A DNA stretch of 64,000 nucleotides from Paenibacillus sp. YN15. GTDB taxonomy: Bacteria > Bacillota > Bacilli > Paenibacillales > NBRC-103111. The position numbers and the translations under genes are program-made. This document shows positions 56,296 to 64,000 of the stretch, piece by piece. Below the pieces are notes generated by a model. The model saw nothing but the letters and a program-made list of their open reading frames with translations. It was not told where the DNA came from and ran no database searches. The stretch lies in assembly GCF_003285005.1 (NCBI RefSeq), contig NZ_QMFA01000008.1, positions 110,866 to 174,865 of the forward strand. Direction: 5' to 3'. Positions within the stretch are counted from its first letter, which is position 1. Every line of letters starts with the position of its first letter.

Positions 56296-57243
56296 TTACA
56301 AACTCTGGCTCCAATCATGCACCATGCTGCCTTCCAGGAACTTCTCGCAGTCCAAGGCTGCCATACAGCCGCTGCCTGCGGCGGTAATGGCCTGGCGGTA
56401 GCGGTGGTCCTGCACGTCGCCGCAGGCGAAGACGCCGGGGATGTTGGTTTCGGTGGTGCCCGGCTTTACCTTGATGTAGCCGGTCTCGTCGGTGTCCACC
56501 TGGCCGCCCAGGAATCCGGTGTTGGGAGTATGTCCGATAGCCACGAAGATGCCGTCGGTCTCAATGACCTCCTCCTGTCCGGTAGCGTTGTTCTTGACCT
56601 TAAGCCCGGTTACGCCCTTGTCCCCGGCCAGCACCTCCAACGGGGTGTTGTTCAGGCCCCAGGTGATCTTGGCATTCTCCCGGGCCCTGTCCTGCATGAT
56701 CTTGGAAGCCCGCAGCTCGTCGCGGCGGTGCACCAGCTTCACTTCCGTGGCGAAGCGGGTCAGGAAGTTGGCCTCCTCCATGGCGGAGTCGCCGCCGCCT
56801 ACCACGATAATCTTCTTCCCGCGGAAGAAGAAGCCGTCGCAGGTGGCGCAGGTGCTGACGCCGCGGCCCACGTTCTCGCGCTCACCGGCGATGCCCAGAT
56901 ATTTGGCGGAGGCGCCGGTGGAGATAATCACCGATTCGGCCTCCAGAGTTTCGCCGCCCTCCATGATGATCTTGAAGGGACGGGAGCCCAACTCCACCTC
57001 TTTCACCCAGCCGCTTTTGAAGGCCGCGCCGAAGCGCTGCGCCTGCTTGCGCATATTGTCCATCAGCTCCGGACCCATGATGCCGTCCGGGAAACCGGGA
57101 AAATTCTCGATCTCCGTGGTCGTGGTCAGCTGTCCGCCCGGCTCAGGCCCTTCAATCACCAGCGGGTTCAGGTTGGCCCGGGCCAGATAGATGGCGGCCG
57201 TCAGCCCCGAGGGGCCGGTTCCGATGATAATGCTTTTGTACAT
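56296..57243 (-). CDS. trxB: Thioredoxin-disulfide reductase
   Basis: A 315-residue flavoenzyme. It has an FAD-binding GTGPSGLTAAIYLARA at the N terminus, the redox-active CATC (STCATCDGFF, about 135-138), the NADPH-binding GGGDSAMEEANFL and the C-terminal FACGDVQDHRYRQA. It reduces thioredoxin with NADPH. ATG 57243 follows GGGAGGATGAATCTACT. In many Bacillales trxB lies close to glcK-rapZ-yvcK-whiA; here about 17 kb of accessory genes separate them. Confidence 0.96.
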   Translation of the reverse strand: MYKSIIIGTGPSGLTAAIYLARANLNPLVIEGPEPGGQLTTTTEIENFPGFPDGIMGPELMDNMRKQAQRFGAAFKSGWVKEVELGSRPFKIIMEGGETLEAESVIISTGASAKYLGIAGERENVGRGVSTCATCDGFFFRGKKIIVVGGGDSAMEEANFLTRFATEVKLVHRRDELRASKIMQDRARENAKITWGLNNTPLEVLAGDKGVTGLKVKNNATGQEEVIETDGIFVAIGHTPNTGFLGGQVDTDETGYIKVKPGTTETNIPGVFACGDVQDHRYRQAITAAGSGCMAALDCEKFLEGSMVHDWSQSL

Positions 57244-57309
57244 AGTAGATTCATCCTCCCTAATGGTTTTGCCGTAAGGCAAACCCGGCATCGTAAGCCT
57301 ATGCTTCCC

Positions 57310-59109
57310 TTATTGATCCTCTGTTGTTGCCGCGGCTCCGCTTAAGCCGCTGTCCGGGCAGGCTCCCGCATAGATGGCCTTCATCTTCTGCCGGAGACCG
57401 CAGGCATCGTCGATATGCTTCACACAGGTGCGCGCCGTACTCACCGAAGTTTGATAACGGGCGGCAATTTCTTCATACGTTACGGACCGGCGGTGCATCT
57501 TGGCCGTCAGATACTCCAGCGCCGCAGCCCAGCCCTCGGGCTTCGCCATACGCGGCTTGGCCGGATGCACACGGGTTAAGAATTCCACCCATAGCGTTTC
57601 CAGATCATGCTGCTGCACCAGATCATACCGCTTGTTCATGCTGGAGAAGGCCATATCCAGAACCTCCGTCCATGCCTCCTCCCATCCGGGAAGACCGGGG
57701 GCATAAGGCTGGGCGGGATGCTGCGCAAGCTCTCCCTCCAGCATGGCCGAATAGGGTCCGGGAACCTTCATGGTCCGCAGCACAAACATGGCGACGCGCT
57801 TCAGATAATCATTTTCCACCGGGTCCAGAAGAAATTCACTGAGCGCTTCCTTCACCTCATGGTCCGCAATCAGGCCAAAGACTTGAATCACCTGCAGCTT
57901 GGTTTCCATGTCCCCGTGGCGCAGGGCCCAGAAGAAGGAGGACCGCACCAGCGGGTCCTTGCAGAGAGTCTCCGGCAGCAGCTCCCCTTCCTCCCGCTCC
58001 ATGGAGCGGAACTGCTCCTCGAAGGGCAGGTGGTAATGGTAGCTTAGGAAAGGCCGGGCAAGACCAGAACCCTCAGGACCTCCCCGCCGCTCCATCATGG
58101 TCAGATAGAAGGGCGGAATCTTGGAGGCGGGGTCCAGCCGGGCAGCCTGCTGCCAGTGGCGCTCGGCCTCGGCATACCGTCCCGTATTGACGCATGCCAC
58201 CGCGATATAATGGTAGAGGGACGGGTCCTCCTGGGCGCCGCATATACCGCTTTTGGTCAGACGCCGGAACAGCTGGTAAGCCGCTTCATGCTCTCCCAGA
58301 ATCCCCATGGTAGTGGCCAGCTTAAAAACATGCTCCTGATGGTAGGGGCAGGTTTTGCGCAGGAGAGCCGCCAACCGCTCCAGCCGCTCCCGGTCCCCCA
58401 GATTCTGGTAGAAAATCGCCAGGTTGCACAAAGCGTGGAGATTGCCCTCTTCCTGGTCCAGGACCTGGCTGATGGTCTCCATGGCCTTGGTGAAATGCCC
58501 CATATAATAGTAGGCCAACGCCAAATTATTCTTGGCTGCCAGAAACTCGGGATACTTCTTGATCACCCGCTTCAGCAGCTTCACCGCTTCGCCGAATTGT
58601 CCCTGCTCCAGCAGACTGCGGGCCTTGTCATGCTCAAACAGCCCCTCGCGGCTCTTGATAAAAGCCGGCTCCGAGGGACGCTCCAGCTCGTAGCTCAGGT
58701 ATTCCATCATTTCTTCCGATTCCTGAACAAACTGGCCTTCCTCATCATTCTCCAGGTAGTGGATAATCGCTTTTTCCGCCGCCTCGAAATCCTCCATATT
58801 GGCAAAATTATTGGCCATATAGAAGTAGCATTCCGTCATGGTCGGATCAACCTCATCCACAATCCGCTGCAGAATCTGATTGGACTCGCTATATTTCCCA
58901 ATCTCGGACAGAATGCCCGCCAGATTGCAGTGATTCACAGGATTCTCCGGCTCGTAATCAACCGCCCGCCGGAAATACTTGATCGCCTTATCGTACCGGT
59001 AACGGTCCAGGGAACGGACCGCTCTTTCGAAAAAGAACGTGGCATCCATATGCAGTGGGATGATCTTCTGGTTTCCTGGAGCCGCCACACACTTTTTCTT
59101 GCCCATCAT
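57310..59109 (-). CDS. Tetratricopeptide-repeat protein
   Basis: A 599-residue soluble protein made largely of TPR units: RYDKAIKYFRRAVDYEPENP near the N terminus, ECYFYMANNFANMEDFEAAE, AKNNLALAYYYMGHFTKAME and others through about residue 340. A C-terminal domain of about 200 residues ends with a helix-turn-helix-like segment (VTYEEIAARYQTSVSTARTC). TPRs mediate protein contacts, so it may be a scaffold or regulator. An orthologue beside trxB is common in Paenibacillus. ATG 59109 follows GGAGGTG. Confidence 0.85.
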   Translation of the reverse strand: MMGKKKCVAAPGNQKIIPLHMDATFFFERAVRSLDRYRYDKAIKYFRRAVDYEPENPVNHCNLAGILSEIGKYSESNQILQRIVDEVDPTMTECYFYMANNFANMEDFEAAEKAIIHYLENDEEGQFVQESEEMMEYLSYELERPSEPAFIKSREGLFEHDKARSLLEQGQFGEAVKLLKRVIKKYPEFLAAKNNLALAYYYMGHFTKAMETISQVLDQEEGNLHALCNLAIFYQNLGDRERLERLAALLRKTCPYHQEHVFKLATTMGILGEHEAAYQLFRRLTKSGICGAQEDPSLYHYIAVACVNTGRYAEAERHWQQAARLDPASKIPPFYLTMMERRGGPEGSGLARPFLSYHYHLPFEEQFRSMEREEGELLPETLCKDPLVRSSFFWALRHGDMETKLQVIQVFGLIADHEVKEALSEFLLDPVENDYLKRVAMFVLRTMKVPGPYSAMLEGELAQHPAQPYAPGLPGWEEAWTEVLDMAFSSMNKRYDLVQQHDLETLWVEFLTRVHPAKPRMAKPEGWAAALEYLTAKMHRRSVTYEEIAARYQTSVSTARTCVKHIDDACGLRQKMKAIYAGACPDSGLSGAAATTEDQ

Positions 59110-59278
59110 AAGGCACCTCCGGATCTCACATTCAATACGGGACTTGTGCCCGCTAAAATCAAGTATAGCCAAGTGCCATTTGGAAGTAAAGGCGAGTCTG
59201 TACAGGAGGATTCAGGAAATTCCTTTCCATATCCCGCCAAAATGAGATCTGCAAAAGCAACGCCAGCCCTGGCAGCTT

Positions 59279-59320
59279 GCAAAAAAAGCGCCCCGGGCTG
59301 AAATCGCCCCAGGACGCTTC
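59279..59320 (-). terminator. Terminator after the prs paralogue
   Basis: AAGCGTCC...GGGGCGCTT with an internal GGGGC/GCCC stem, then TTTTTTTGC on the minus strand. Confidence 0.8.
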
Positions 59321-59332
59321 ACAAATGAACTT

Positions 59333-60283
59333 TTATACCCCGCCGTATTTGAAAAGGGAGCTGATGGAGCCGCCGCTGGTATTGATCCGGATGGCGTTGG
59401 AGAGAAGTCCCGCCACGGAGAGCACATGGAAGCGGGAGGAATGCTCCTCGGGAATGGCGATGGAGTCGGTGATCACAACCTCCATAATATTCGGATGGTC
59501 CAGACGCTCCAGAGCCGGCGGCGAGAACACCGGGTGGGTGGCGCAGATCAGCACATCATTGGCGCCCCGCTCCTTCAGCCCTTCCACCACATTGACAATG
59601 GTTGTGCCCGTGTCAATCAAGTCTTCAATAATAATCGGGGTGCGCCCCTCTACCTCGCCGATGACGTGGGTAATCACCGACTGGTTATGCTCCGGGCGTT
59701 TTTTGATCATAATGGCAAACGGGGCATTCAATATATTCGCCAGATTCTCGGCTGTCGTAGCCCGTCCCGCATCAGGGGAAACCACGATGGGATTCACGAT
59801 GTTCTTCTTGCGGATGTAGTCGCTGATCAGATCCAATGCCGTCAGATGGTCCACCGGAATGTTGAAGAAGCCCTGGATGGCCGGCGCATGAAGGTCGATA
59901 GTAATGACTCTGTCGGCTCCTGCCGTGGTCAGTACATCCGCCACCATTTTCGCCGAAATGGGCTCCCGCGGTGCTGCTTTGCGTTCCTGCCTCGAGTAAC
60001 CATAGTACGGAATCACCAGGTTGATTGTCCTTGCCGAAGCACGTTTGGCGGCATCCATCATAACCAGAAGCTCGACAAAGTGTTCGTTGATGGGCCGGGA
60101 AAAGGTTTGGACCAGGAACACATCGCAGTTGCGGATGGTTTCCTCGTACAAGCAATAATGCTCCCCGCTTTTGAAGCGGGACAGCTTGACCCGTCCGAGC
60201 GGACGACCCAGCTCTCCGCAGATCCTCGCCGCCAATTGCGGATTCGAGGAACCGGAGAAAATTTTCACGTTTTCGGAAATCAT
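59333..60283 (-). CDS. prs: Ribose-phosphate pyrophosphokinase
   Basis: The 316-residue enzyme makes PRPP from ribose-5-phosphate and ATP. It shows RPINEHFVELLVMMDAAKRA, YYGYSRQERK (flexible loop), DLHAPAIQGFFNIPVDHL (metal and ribose site) and the PRPP loop IIEDLIDTGTTI. Compared with canonical Bacillus Prs (SPDVGGVARA and VDDIIDTAGTI type), it has SPDAGRATTAENL and an EDL start to the PRPP loop, so it looks like a divergent paralogue rather than the glmU-linked copy. ATG 60283 follows AGGAGGG. Confidence 0.9.
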   Translation of the reverse strand: MISENVKIFSGSSNPQLAARICGELGRPLGRVKLSRFKSGEHYCLYEETIRNCDVFLVQTFSRPINEHFVELLVMMDAAKRASARTINLVIPYYGYSRQERKAAPREPISAKMVADVLTTAGADRVITIDLHAPAIQGFFNIPVDHLTALDLISDYIRKKNIVNPIVVSPDAGRATTAENLANILNAPFAIMIKKRPEHNQSVITHVIGEVEGRTPIIIEDLIDTGTTIVNVVEGLKERGANDVLICATHPVFSPPALERLDHPNIMEVVITDSIAIPEEHSSRFHVLSVAGLLSNAIRINTSGGSISSLFKYGGV

Positions 60284-60439
60284 GGTTACCCTCCTGAGCT
60301 TTTTTGCCAATGTGGCATGGACCTTCCGGGTGGAACGGCCAATTCTATTATACATCTTGGAGAGCGCTTTTGTTAGTCTCAAAAGTGAATGTTTCCCTAT
60401 CTGTCGCCGAAAATTGACAGCGGTCGGATTGGGAAAGAA

Positions 60440-60470
60440 TATATAACTTTGTTCGGAAAACGAACAAACT
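60440..60470 (+). promoter_or_regulatory. XylR-like operator and -10 before the GH43 genes
   Basis: TTTGTTCG (60448-60455) and CGAACAAA (60461-60468), followed by CTAAG, resemble the Bacillus XylR operator. TATATAAC (from 60440) could be the -10; TTGACA at 60414 is rather far from it (20 bases). Confidence 0.5.
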
Positions 60471-60561
60471 AAGACCAATTTTTATAGCTTCTTTGCATTA
60501 TAATAAGGAAGAAATCATGAACCCGCCTTCTTTCGGAAGGCTTGCGAGGGAGGATAAAGTG

Positions 60562-62127
60562 ATGGCCACGTACCAAAATCCGATTTTGCCGGGGTTTTAC
60601 CCGGACCCGTCCGTATGCCGGGTGGGAGAAGACTATTATCTGGTGACCTCCAGCTTTGAATATTTTCCGGGCGTACCTCTGTTCCACAGCCGGGATCTGG
60701 TTCATTGGCGGCAGCTCGGTCATGTGCTGGACCGGCCCTCCCAGCTGAACCTGGACGGCATTCTGCCCTCCAAGGCCATTTGGGCCCCCACCATCCGTTA
60801 CCATCAGGGCATCTTCTATATGATTACCACTTTCGTCGATAATCAAGGCGAGCAGCATAACTTTTATGTCACAACCAAGGACCCGGCAGGCCCCTGGTCC
60901 GATCCCGTGTGGCTGGAGGACGCGCCGGGCATTGACCCGTCCCTCTTGTTCGACGATGACAGAAAGGTTTATTACACCGGCAACCGGGTTCCCCCGGAGG
61001 GCCAGGTCCATGCCAAGAATATGGATATCTGGATTTCCGAGCTGGATGTGTCCACCGGCAAGCTGACGGGAGAAAAACGGAGTCTGTGGCAGGGAGCCCT
61101 GAAGGTGGCCCATGCCCAGGAAAGCCCCCATTTGTACAAAATCGGGGGGTATTACTATCTGATGATCGCCGAAGGGGGAACCGGCTTCACCCACGCGGTG
61201 ACGATTGCCCGGAGCGAGCATGTTTTCGGCCCGTATGAAGGGTACAAGGGCAATCCCATTCTGACTCACCGCCATCTGGGCCGGGAAGCGGCCATTGTGA
61301 ATGTGGGCCATGCGGATATTTTCGATACCCAGGACGGGGATTGGTGGATGGTTTGCCTGGCCTCCCGCCCTTACGGCGGCTACTACCGCAATCTGGGCCG
61401 GGAAACCTTCCTGGTTCCGGTGAAATGGGAGGACGGCTGGCCGGTGGTCAATCCCGGCAAAGGCATCGTGGAAGCGGTGATGCCCGCTCCGCGCCTGCCA
61501 GCCCATCCGTTTCCGGCAGTATCCGGCTTTGATCCCTTCGACGGGGAGCGGCTGGCGGATACGTGGAACTTCCTGCGCACGCCCCGGGGCGATTTCTGGA
61601 GCCTGGCGGAGCGCCCCGGCTTTCTGCGGCTCCGGCTGAAGCCGGAAACTCTGGCGGATTGCGCCAATCCCGCCTTCGTCTGCCGCAGACAGCAGCATAT
61701 GAGCTTCAGCGCCCGCACCGTAATGGAATTCTCCCCTCAAGCCGAGGGAGAAGCCGCAGGAATGGCCCTGCTGCAAAACGCCAATTACCAGTTCCGTATG
61801 GTGTACGGAATGTTCGACGGGGAACGGTCCCTCCGACTGATGGAGCGCAGAGGCGGCCAGGATAAGCTGCTGGCTTCCGCAGCGTTGGAGGCCGAGCGCC
61901 TCTTCTTGAAGGTGGAGGCACGGGGACAAGCCTACTCCTTCTCCTATAGTCTGGACGGAATGGAGTGGATGACTCTGCTGGCCGATGCGGACGGCACCAT
62001 CCTGAGCACTGATGTGGCAGGCGGTTTTGTAGGCGCCTATATGGGCCTGTACGCCACCTCCCACGGACAAAAGAGCGGCAATTCCGCCGATTTCGACTGG
62101 TTCGAGTATTTGCCGACAGCAGAGTAA
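60562..62127 (+). CDS. GH43 glycoside hydrolase (beta-xylosidase/arabinofuranosidase type)
   Basis: The 521-residue enzyme lacks a signal peptide, so it is cytoplasmic. It has a five-bladed propeller pattern: NPILPGFYPDPSVCRVGEDY supplies the catalytic base Asp, DAPGIDPSLLFDDD the pKa-modulating Asp, and AHAQESPHLYKIGGYYYLMI the acid Glu. A C-terminal beta-sandwich (about 330-520, ending ADFDWFEYLP) is typical of xylosidase-type GH43 proteins. ATG 60562 follows GAGGGAGG. It is first in a two-gene unit under a XylR-like site, suggesting xylo- or arabino-oligosaccharide breakdown. Confidence 0.92.
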   Translation: MATYQNPILPGFYPDPSVCRVGEDYYLVTSSFEYFPGVPLFHSRDLVHWRQLGHVLDRPSQLNLDGILPSKAIWAPTIRYHQGIFYMITTFVDNQGEQHNFYVTTKDPAGPWSDPVWLEDAPGIDPSLLFDDDRKVYYTGNRVPPEGQVHAKNMDIWISELDVSTGKLTGEKRSLWQGALKVAHAQESPHLYKIGGYYYLMIAEGGTGFTHAVTIARSEHVFGPYEGYKGNPILTHRHLGREAAIVNVGHADIFDTQDGDWWMVCLASRPYGGYYRNLGRETFLVPVKWEDGWPVVNPGKGIVEAVMPAPRLPAHPFPAVSGFDPFDGERLADTWNFLRTPRGDFWSLAERPGFLRLRLKPETLADCANPAFVCRRQQHMSFSARTVMEFSPQAEGEAAGMALLQNANYQFRMVYGMFDGERSLRLMERRGGQDKLLASAALEAERLFLKVEARGQAYSFSYSLDGMEWMTLLADADGTILSTDVAGGFVGAYMGLYATSHGQKSGNSADFDWFEYLPTAE

Positions 62128-62161
62128 GGCTCCGCATTCATCCGCAGAGGAGGTTTTTTCC

Positions 62162-63706
62162 TTGACAGAACGAACCTATACCAATCCCATCCTGCCCGGC
62201 TTTCACCCGGACCCGTCCATTGTGCGGGTGGGCGGGGATTATTATTTGGCCAATTCCACTTTCCAGTTCTTCCCCGGCATTGTGCTGTCTCATTCCCGGA
62301 ATCTGGTGAACTGGCGTTATATCGGCCACGGCCTCACCCGGAGCGAGGACCTGCCCCTCCGGGGGCTGCCGGACTCCTTCGGTATTTGGGCTCCCGACAT
62401 CTCCTGTGTGGACGGGATGTTCTATCTGATGGCTACCCTCCGCCTGGCCGGAGCCGCACGGGTTAACATCGTCGTCCGCTCGGAGCGGCCGGAGGGACCC
62501 TATTCCGCCCCGGCGGTGCTGAACCATGAGGGGATCGATCCCTCCCACTTTGTGGATGGGGACGGCCGCCGCTACATGGTCTATGGCCGGGGCGGCGCCT
62601 GGCTGCTGCCTCTCTCCGCCGACAGCATGTCCCCGGCAGGGGAGGCGGTGAAGCTGTGGGACGGAACCGGCCGGGCCTCTCCGGAGGGCCCCCATCTCCT
62701 GCGCAAGGACGGCTGGTACTACCTGATTCTGGCCGAAGGCGGCACGGAGTACGGCCACTGCATTACAGTGGCCCGCTCCCGGCAGCTGCTGGGGCCCTAT
62801 GAGCCGTGCCCGTGGAATCCGGCGCACACCCAAACTGATCCCTCCGCCGTTATCCAGCGCGCGGGCCACGGCAAGCTGGTGGAAACCCAGCATGGGGAAT
62901 GGTGGATGGTCCATCTGGGCGGGCGGCCGTTGCGGGGAGGTTTCTGCACCCTGGGGCGGGAGACCTTCCTGGAGCCGGTCCAGTGGACGGAGGACGGCTG
63001 GTTCACCGTCAACGGCGGCCAGGGGCCCAGCGTGGTGCAGCAGGCTCCCGCGTTGCCGGAAGTTCCGGCGGAAGCGCCGCCTGCCCGGGATGAGTTCGCC
63101 GCCGCGGCGCTTCCGCTCCACTGGTGCTTCGCCCGGAATCCCCGGGAGGACAGATGGTCCCTGGCGGAGCGCCCCGGCTTCCTGCGCCTATACACAGGCG
63201 ATGCGGACCTGGACTCCACCGACGCCGAGAATGTAGTGGTGCGGCGGGAGACCGCGCACCGTTGCACTGCGGCGCTCAAGCTGGAATTTGCTCCGGTGGA
63301 GCCGGGAGAACAGGCGGGTCTGACCTGCTATTATGACTCCCGCTGCTTCATTAAGCTTGCGCTGACGGCGGCAGCAGAGGCGGAGGGCGGCTTGCAGGTG
63401 AAGCTGACGGAGAACCGGGCCCGCAGCCTGCGGGAGCTGGCCGCCCATCCGGTTCCGGCGGGAACCGGGACAGTATACTTCCGGGTTCAGGTGGACGGAG
63501 AGGCGCGGACCTTCTCGTACAGCCTGGACGGGAAAGAATGGCTGGAGGCCGGGACCGTGGAGGACGCCCGCTTCCTGAGCGACGAAGGCACCCGGGAGAA
63601 AAAGGCCTTCACCGGCGCCATGGTAGGCCTGTTCGCCGTAAACGGCGGCTCGGGCCGGCGCATCCCGGCAGATTTTGACTGGTTCGAGTACCGGGTTGGG
63701 GAGTAA
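62162..63706 (+). CDS. Second GH43 glycoside hydrolase
   Basis: The 514-residue product is a paralogue of the preceding enzyme. It shows NPILPGFHPDPSIVRVGGDY (base Asp), HEGIDPSHFVDGDG (modulating Asp), ASPEGPHLLRKDGWYYLILA (acid Glu) and the same C-terminal sandwich ending ADFDWFEYRV. The start is TTG 62162, 8 bases after GAGGAGG and 34 after the previous stop, so the two are co-transcribed. Differences in the substrate loops suggest a complementary specificity, for example xylosidase plus arabinofuranosidase. Confidence 0.92.
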   Translation: MTERTYTNPILPGFHPDPSIVRVGGDYYLANSTFQFFPGIVLSHSRNLVNWRYIGHGLTRSEDLPLRGLPDSFGIWAPDISCVDGMFYLMATLRLAGAARVNIVVRSERPEGPYSAPAVLNHEGIDPSHFVDGDGRRYMVYGRGGAWLLPLSADSMSPAGEAVKLWDGTGRASPEGPHLLRKDGWYYLILAEGGTEYGHCITVARSRQLLGPYEPCPWNPAHTQTDPSAVIQRAGHGKLVETQHGEWWMVHLGGRPLRGGFCTLGRETFLEPVQWTEDGWFTVNGGQGPSVVQQAPALPEVPAEAPPARDEFAAAALPLHWCFARNPREDRWSLAERPGFLRLYTGDADLDSTDAENVVVRRETAHRCTAALKLEFAPVEPGEQAGLTCYYDSRCFIKLALTAAAEAEGGLQVKLTENRARSLRELAAHPVPAGTGTVYFRVQVDGEARTFSYSLDGKEWLEAGTVEDARFLSDEGTREKKAFTGAMVGLFAVNGGSGRRIPADFDWFEYRVGE

Positions 63707-63708
63707 GA

Positions 63709-64000
63709 GCAGGCGTGATGGAGCTGTCCGAAAAGTACGCCAAGATGAATCCATATTCGGCAGAAAAGGGTTTTCTGCAGGAAAACCAGCTTCGGAAGCA
63801 TACGTCTTAGGACAAGCAGAATCTGGCTAACGAATCTCTATCACGCTATTTCGCGAAAACGGGCATGATGAAAAATCTAACGAATCCATAAAGCGTTATT
63901 CGCCTGTTTGAACGCATTTCGGCGCAAATTCGGACCAATAGCGATCCTACGATTCGTTAGATTTAAAACAATGCTCACCTATAGTTAAATAGCGATGCAT
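63709..64000. repeat. Gene-free end with intergenic repeat units
   Basis: CTAACGAATC occurs at about 63827 and 63879 and inverted (GATTCGTTAG) near 63951, each close to GCTATTT or GCGTTATT. No ORF or RNA gene is seen. Confidence 0.5.

Overview
The window reads as a chromosome segment of a Gram-positive, spore-forming Bacillales bacterium, most likely Paenibacillus. The evidence is Bacillus-type synteny (cggR-gap-pgk-tpiA-gpmI-eno; glk-rapZ-yvcK-whiA-HPr; CtsR-controlled clpP), strong AGGAGG-type ribosome binding sites, CggR- and CtsR-like operators, an SLH-domain protein, a Paenibacillus-style membrane AraC regulator and a tmRNA tag ending LALAA. No database search was possible; all assignments come from reading the sequence.

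Region 1 (1 to about 18,400) is an AT-rich accessory island beside the 3' side of the tmRNA gene. It carries an intact large serine recombinase and a decayed second one, RadC, XRE regulators, a sigma-like factor, a SIR2-family protein, a PD-(D/E)XK nuclease, a DUF1643 protein, an Sda-like sporulation inhibitor beside a decayed Sda copy, and several unrecognised genes. It also holds conspicuous non-coding structure: a terminator-plus-hairpin element at three places, a three-way-junction element, a five-hairpin leader before a protein that looks like a catalytically dead reverse transcriptase, and a roughly 1 kb gene-free block full of hairpins.

Region 2 (18,400-38,900) is GC-rich housekeeping sequence: ssrA and smpB (trans-translation), rnr with an unusually long basic tail, a carboxylesterase, secG, an M50-like peptidase, the glycolytic operon eno-gpmI-tpiA-pgk-gap-cggR (read right to left), tRNA-Arg(CCG), clpP, and the HPr-whiA-yvcK-rapZ-glk group.

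Region 3 (38,900-50,100) is a polysaccharide-utilisation cluster: a giant FN3-bearing heparinase/lyase-like enzyme, a lipoprotein binding protein with two ABC permeases, a membrane-spanning AraC regulator and a GH105-type unsaturated glycuronyl hydrolase. It probably imports and trims uronic-acid-containing oligosaccharides.

Region 4 (50,300-55,850) is the most unusual part: a compact operon encoding a NitT/TauT-type substrate-binding protein, a NifH-like ATPase, a decayed second copy of the binding protein, and NifD-like and NifK-like subunits. The P-cluster cysteines and one cofactor cysteine are kept, but residues matching the nitrogen-reduction His195 and the homocitrate/Mo-side His442 are not. 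This suggests a nitrogenase-like reductase acting on an imported small molecule rather than on N2. A promoter plus a hairpin/T-tract in the leader suggests transcription attenuation.

Region 5 (56,000-64,000) returns to core genes (trxB, a TPR protein, a prs paralogue) and ends with two GH43 genes behind a XylR-like palindrome. Regions 3 and 4 sit between trxB and glk, which are often close together in related genomes, so they look like insertions at that point.
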